This document shows positions 18,101 to 20,983 of a stretch of 20,983 bases of DNA, one piece after another; positions within the stretch are counted from its first letter, which is position 1, and every line of letters begins with the position of its first letter. This DNA is from Glaciecola sp. UBA983 (GTDB taxonomy: Bacteria > Pseudomonadota > Gammaproteobacteria > Enterobacterales > Alteromonadaceae): positions 1-20,983 of the forward strand of contig DBBN01000079.1 of the NCBI GenBank assembly GCA_002292215.1, in the 5' to 3' direction. The notes beneath the pieces were generated by a model. The model was not told where the DNA came from and did no database searches. It saw only the letters and a list, made by a program, of their open reading frames with translations. A program made the position numbers and the translations under genes.

Positions 18101-19102
18101 ATCGATATTCAAGCAGACTATATCAATATCAGTTCGCTTGCACAGACACCATTGGCGACATCGCGACCGTCCATAGACCCGCGCACCTTACCGCCAATTG
18201 CCTTTACCTGCACCCAATGCCGTGTGGTCGATAACAATCTTGGTGAAGTCACCCTGCGCACAACTCCCACTGAGACCGGAATGCGGATTAATCAACTCAT
18301 GACTCAAAATGATCATGGTGGGGTGAATTTAACGGGGACATGGGACACGACAACAGATACCTCTTCACGTACGGCTATCAACGGTGAAATCACTAGTGAT
18401 GATTTTGGTGCTTTCTTGAATGAATTTACGTTTTCAACTGGTATCAAAGACTCCGCAGCCCGTTTCAAGTTGGATTTAGCCTGGGATAATGCACCGTTTG
18501 ATTTTGCCTTTGCGGATGTCAATGGCAATGTCGATTGGTCTTTATCCGATGGCTATCTTACGGAAATTAGTGATAAAGGATCGCGTATTTTTACCCTGTT
18601 GTCGCTTGATTCTTTGGTACGTAAACTCAGTTTGGATTTTCGTGATGTCTTTGCCAAAGGTTTTTTCTATGACAAAATCAATGGCACTATGACGATTGAA
18701 AATGGCATTGCATTCACCCAAGATACTGTTGTTGATGGTGGTGCAGGTGAAATCGATATTGCTGGTTATTCTGATCTAGTCAATCAAGAACTTAATTACA
18801 CGGTCTCATTTGCACCAAATGTTACCGGTAACTTACCTGCTTTAGTCTATTTTATGGTCAATCCCCCTACGGCAATAGCCGCATTAGCAGTAAACCAAGT
18901 ACTCACGTCTGCCAAGGTCTTCTCCAATATTAACTACTCAATCAGTGGTGCTTTTAGTGCCCCCGTTGTCACCGAATTAGAACGTCAAAGTACTGAAGTC
19001 CAACTGCCTCAACGTCAAAACGTACAGGTATTAAAAAGTGACGATGTACCATTGACTGAAATCGACAAAATTCCAGTCAATTTACAACCTCAAACTAAAT
19101 AG
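15173..19102 (+). CDS. yhdP: AsmA-like inter-membrane transport protein YhdP
   Basis: 1309 residues (E. coli YhdP 1266). With TamB and YdbH this family carries glycerophospholipids between the inner and outer membranes; the protein is anchored in the inner membrane and spans the periplasm. A single N-terminal membrane helix lies at about residues 15-36 (ILWRSATILLVCAAVLITAI), followed by a very long beta-rich repeat region (DUF3971-type) and a C-terminal AsmA2-type domain ending with GEIDIAGYSDLVNQELNYTV and PALVYFMVNPPTAIAALAV. A pair of Cys in CTQCR (about 1014-1018) is an unusual feature in the periplasmic part. It starts 2 nt after rng with little Shine-Dalgarno sequence, suggesting coupling. 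Position between rng and tldD agrees with E. coli. Confidence 0.94.
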   Translation: MSKPSGNTWITTSLSILWRSATILLVCAAVLITAIRLSLPHTNHINAHVTQYLSQQLNAHIVIGKIDGYWEGNGPHLTLHQVNLTPNSTADSQAQGVEFELNNIYVEVDLFASILQWSIVTEKFELQGLQLDLDLNKAQPTELENTSSNLPDLLQDILLNKLEYFSVIESSINIKQTNQTQHIDIKQLSWINNGVMHKGTGEIFFNNNPENIAQVSAQLIGQPDNLHGTVFLETQKIAFGRWLSAYMPAHIELDQSAAQGNAWLTIDGSAITQVRGQITPTQLRWKDAQSSLITSIQNVDFMAIPQGDTWLVNAQNVVVGINDTTLAMNFSALRDATGTWSLSSITPFAVAPLQAVGEFFLSGNAQSWLTQAQPQAQVSNIELVANKAQWLGQITFEHVALQQTSLPGVNDLQLIASFKQTKSTTAIDSLQSVHSPVLVGIQIKGEEQSLLTDQLLAQNITMHALDASLYLSIDPYEFSILPSRITLASDLVQADVELAYRGSEDVLSISALLAPETAKNVVKLLPTTLMGTQTYQYLVNALDTDTQTGTITPTRLIWHGAGQDFPFERNNGVFQASLFMHQGQFKFGNQWPMLSELDLELAFENNDLVMRAPSGKILDVTLADLTATLPGLSSQSLLTIDATGSGSGYALAQVMAQSSLASSLGQLLNENIIISNALSATLNLQIPLDNDDVIASGTIELPNNYIQFTDVDLALTQAQGQLSFVNDKITVNTLSAKLFDQPIALSLDGANSADGYTAKVALSGDWDVAQFAHLASAEYAHAFAGQATWQGRLNLQLPQSGMHYTFDLNSDLVGVTHSLPAPFAKTPDTIMPLSIRATGTDLASEINATLGDDVRFAGVLPHKEKQFSRAHLALGASEFQGTGVGFSISANLPRLDVGEWYQTLDRLLAGFGGTTTPIFSTPERIFMAIDQVTLANQTIHNINATAKQSDNNWQIDLNAREARGTVRLFNDWLGSGIDIQADYINISSLAQTPLATSRPSIDPRTLPPIAFTCTQCRVVDNNLGEVTLRTTPTETGMRINQLMTQNDHGGVNLTGTWDTTTDTSSRTAINGEITSDDFGAFLNEFTFSTGIKDSAARFKLDLAWDNAPFDFAFADVNGNVDWSLSDGYLTEISDKGSRIFTLLSLDSLVRKLSLDFRDVFAKGFFYDKINGTMTIENGIAFTQDTVVDGGAGEIDIAGYSDLVNQELNYTVSFAPNVTGNLPALVYFMVNPPTAIAALAVNQVLTSAKVFSNINYSISGAFSAPVVTELERQSTEVQLPQRQNVQVLKSDDVPLTEIDKIPVNLQPQTK

Positions 19103-19112
19103 AACCTATAGT

Positions 19113-19949
19113 ATGAATCAGCCTATTAATTTAGTGGCAATACAGCTCGTATCCACACCTGATATTGATGATAATTTTGCACAAGTCATAGAGCAACTTG
19201 AACGAGCTAAACTCAATATTGATACTAATTTACCGTCATTAGTGGTGTTGCCGGAATGTTTTGCATTTTTTGGTGGACGCGATATCAGTGCCTTAACGTT
19301 ATTGGATGCCCAGGTACAAGCACAATTATTTGATCGGCTCGCCAGCATTGCCAAGTGTTACCAAATTTGGTTAATCGCGGGTTCCATACCGACCCCCTCA
19401 CCGGTTGCAGATAAAATGTACGCGACCGCATTGTGTTTTGATCCCCACGGGCAACTAGTAGGTAAATATCACAAGACACATTTGTTTGATGTTGATATCA
19501 ATGATGCTACAGGTGCGTATCGTGAATCACAGTCAACGCTAGCAGGAACGGAGCCTTTCGTGCTAGAAACTGATTTTGGCCGGATTGGTGTCTGTATTTG
19601 TTATGATCTTCGATTTTCAACGCTGTTTAATGCGATGGTTAAAGACAGCGCAATCGATTATTTGGTCGTGCCAGCTGCTTTTACTAAAGAAACCGGTCTA
19701 GCGCATTGGCATCATTTACTCGCAGCACGCGCAATTGAGTATCAATGCTATGTCATCGCTGCCAATCAAGGCGGCACCCATACGAATGGTCGTCAAACCT
19801 ATGGCCATTCTGCCATTTATTCACCATGGGGCGATGTCTTAGATATTATTAAACACAATGCAGGATTTGTGATTGCTAAAAACGATCCTATTCGGCATGA
19901 TGAGATAAGAGCTGCGCTTAATGTGCAACAGCACCGTCAATTTTTTTAG
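19113..19949 (+). CDS. Nitrilase-superfamily carbon-nitrogen hydrolase
   Basis: 278 residues, cytosolic. The Glu-Lys-Cys triad is intact: Glu48 in VVLPECFAFF, Lys121 in KYHKTHLFD, and Cys163 in CICYDLRF. The motifs are those of the Nit1-like branch, whose members hydrolyse deaminated glutathione, a repair reaction, so this activity is the best guess; other omega-amidase-like roles cannot be excluded. The gene lies between yhdP (10 nt gap) and tldD (8 nt gap), the usual gammaproteobacterial place for a hydrolase of this branch. The ATG fits the family start and no other in-frame start is near. The Shine-Dalgarno sequence is weak (AGAAC). Confidence 0.92.
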   Translation: MNQPINLVAIQLVSTPDIDDNFAQVIEQLERAKLNIDTNLPSLVVLPECFAFFGGRDISALTLLDAQVQAQLFDRLASIAKCYQIWLIAGSIPTPSPVADKMYATALCFDPHGQLVGKYHKTHLFDVDINDATGAYRESQSTLAGTEPFVLETDFGRIGVCICYDLRFSTLFNAMVKDSAIDYLVVPAAFTKETGLAHWHHLLAARAIEYQCYVIAANQGGTHTNGRQTYGHSAIYSPWGDVLDIIKHNAGFVIAKNDPIRHDEIRAALNVQQHRQFF

Positions 19950-19957
19950 GAGAACAT

Positions 19958-20983
19958 GTGACTTCATCAGTCCAAGCTAATTTACTAGATGCCTCAGGGG
20001 TATCAGTGGCGCAAGTTAACGAAACACTGGGCTTGTTGTGTACGCATGACGTGAACTATGCTGACTTATACTTTCAATCTTCACAACATGAAACATGGGT
20101 GTTAGAAGACGGCATTATTAAAAATGGTAGCTACAATATCGAACGCGGAGTTGGTGTGCGTGCCATAAGCGGTGAAAAAACCGGCTTTGCATATTCTGAC
20201 GATATCAATATTACCGCCTTGCATGATGCAGCTAAAGCCGCGCGATCAATTGCACCTGCGGTCAATGTAACAAAAGCGATCACGCCTTTTACCACCGTCG
20301 TCGCTGATGCTAAATACATGACTGACAACCCGTTATTGCAAATGCAAGATGCCGAAAAAATCGCATTACTCAAAGCCACGGATATATATGTTCGTGAACA
20401 AGCCACTAATGCATCACAAGTCAGTGTCAGCATCACTGGTGTCTATGAAGAAATCCTTGTCGCTGCGACTGATGGTACATTTGCGACTGACCAACGCCCA
20501 CTGATCCGCTTAAATGTGTCGGTATTGCTCGAAGAGGGCGAACGCCGCGAGCGAGGAAGTTCTGGTGCAGGTGGACGCTATGCCTATGATTATTTTTCAT
20601 CTGACGACAACGGTAAGCCATTTTACGAGCGTTTAGCGGATGAAGCGATACAGATGGCTCGAATCAACTTACAAGCCATTGACGCGCCTGCTGGCAATAT
20701 GCCTGTTGTGTTAGGTAATGGTTGGCCTGGTGTGTTATTACATGAGGCAGTTGGGCATGGTTTAGAAGGTGATTTTAATCGCAAGGGCTCATCCACATTC
20801 TCTGGCAAAATTGGTCAACAGGTCGCCGCTAAAGGCGTGACAGTTGTTGATGATGGCACGATGCTCGATCGACGCGGTTCCATGACCATAGATGATGAAG
20901 GTACACCGTCTCAATACAATGTGCTTATCGAAGATGGAATATTACAAGGCTACATGCAGGATAAGCATAATGCGGCATTAATG
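19958..20983 (+). CDS. tldD: Metalloprotease TldD, N-terminal 342 residues (cut by window edge)
   Basis: The open frame runs to the last base of the window, 342 codons; the E. coli protein has 481 residues. TldD with TldE forms a heterodimeric zinc protease that processes small proteins such as CcdA antitoxin and microcin B17. The catalytic motif HEAVGHGLEGDF starts at residue 262 (His262, Glu263, His266), and the following FNRKGSSTFSGKIGQQVA is typical. The start is GTG, preceded by AGGAGA at ideal spacing; the overlapping ATG at 19956 reads directly into TGA. It is the last visible gene of the mreC-to-tldD run. Confidence 0.96.
   Translation, partial: MTSSVQANLLDASGVSVAQVNETLGLLCTHDVNYADLYFQSSQHETWVLEDGIIKNGSYNIERGVGVRAISGEKTGFAYSDDINITALHDAAKAARSIAPAVNVTKAITPFTTVVADAKYMTDNPLLQMQDAEKIALLKATDIYVREQATNASQVSVSITGVYEEILVAATDGTFATDQRPLIRLNVSVLLEEGERRERGSSGAGGRYAYDYFSSDDNGKPFYERLADEAIQMARINLQAIDAPAGNMPVVLGNGWPGVLLHEAVGHGLEGDFNRKGSSTFSGKIGQQVAAKGVTVVDDGTMLDRRGSMTIDDEGTPSQYNVLIEDGILQGYMQDKHNAALM

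Overview
The window reads as ordinary chromosome of a moderately AT-rich gammaproteobacterium, most likely a marine Alteromonadales or Vibrionales relative. The proteins resemble those of Escherichia, Shewanella and Vibrio closely from memory (UvrA, MreB and RNase G almost residue by residue), and several neighbourhoods are conserved in that class: fbp divergent from mpl, uvrA close to ssb, and mreBCD-maf-rng-yhdP-nitrilase-tldD. No tRNA, rRNA, insertion sequence, CRISPR array, phage or integrase gene was seen.

Layout. 1-2226 (minus strand): mpl (murein tripeptide recycling), ubiX (prenyl-FMN synthase) and the start of a secreted S1/P1-type nuclease, apparently one transcription unit read out of the left edge. 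2227-2454: divergent control region holding a nested inverted repeat and promoter-like elements. 2455-4026 (plus): fbp (gluconeogenesis) with a strong terminator, then a small exported DUF3299 protein. 4073-7319 (minus): uvrA, followed by an overlapping hotdog thioesterase gene. 7320-7533: divergent control region. 7534-9437 (plus): a YajR-like MFS transporter and ssb, then a terminator. 9520-9948: a small helical, TPR-like protein of unknown function with its own terminator. 10163-10618: gene debris. 10720 to the right edge (plus): mreB, an intrinsic terminator, then a tightly packed run mreC-mreD-maf-rng-yhdP-nitrilase-tldD with overlaps or gaps of 10 nt or less.

How the genes fit together. 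The right half is a cell-envelope and shape cluster: MreBCD guide lateral wall growth, YhdP is an AsmA-like inter-membrane lipid transport protein, and Maf, RNase G, a nitrilase-family amidase and TldD are conserved passengers. Mpl on the left also serves wall metabolism. UvrA and SSB form a DNA repair and replication neighbourhood.

The most notable observation is not a new system but a scar. In many Vibrio and Shewanella genomes the interval between ssb and mreB carries csrD and the whole MSHA type IV pilus operon. Here it is reduced to about 1.3 kb, and the debris at 10163-10595 reads, in shifting frames, like the middle of MshJ joined to the end of MshK. The simplest reading is that this lineage lost the MSHA locus by deletion at its conserved site. 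I found no convincing evidence of a previously undescribed system.
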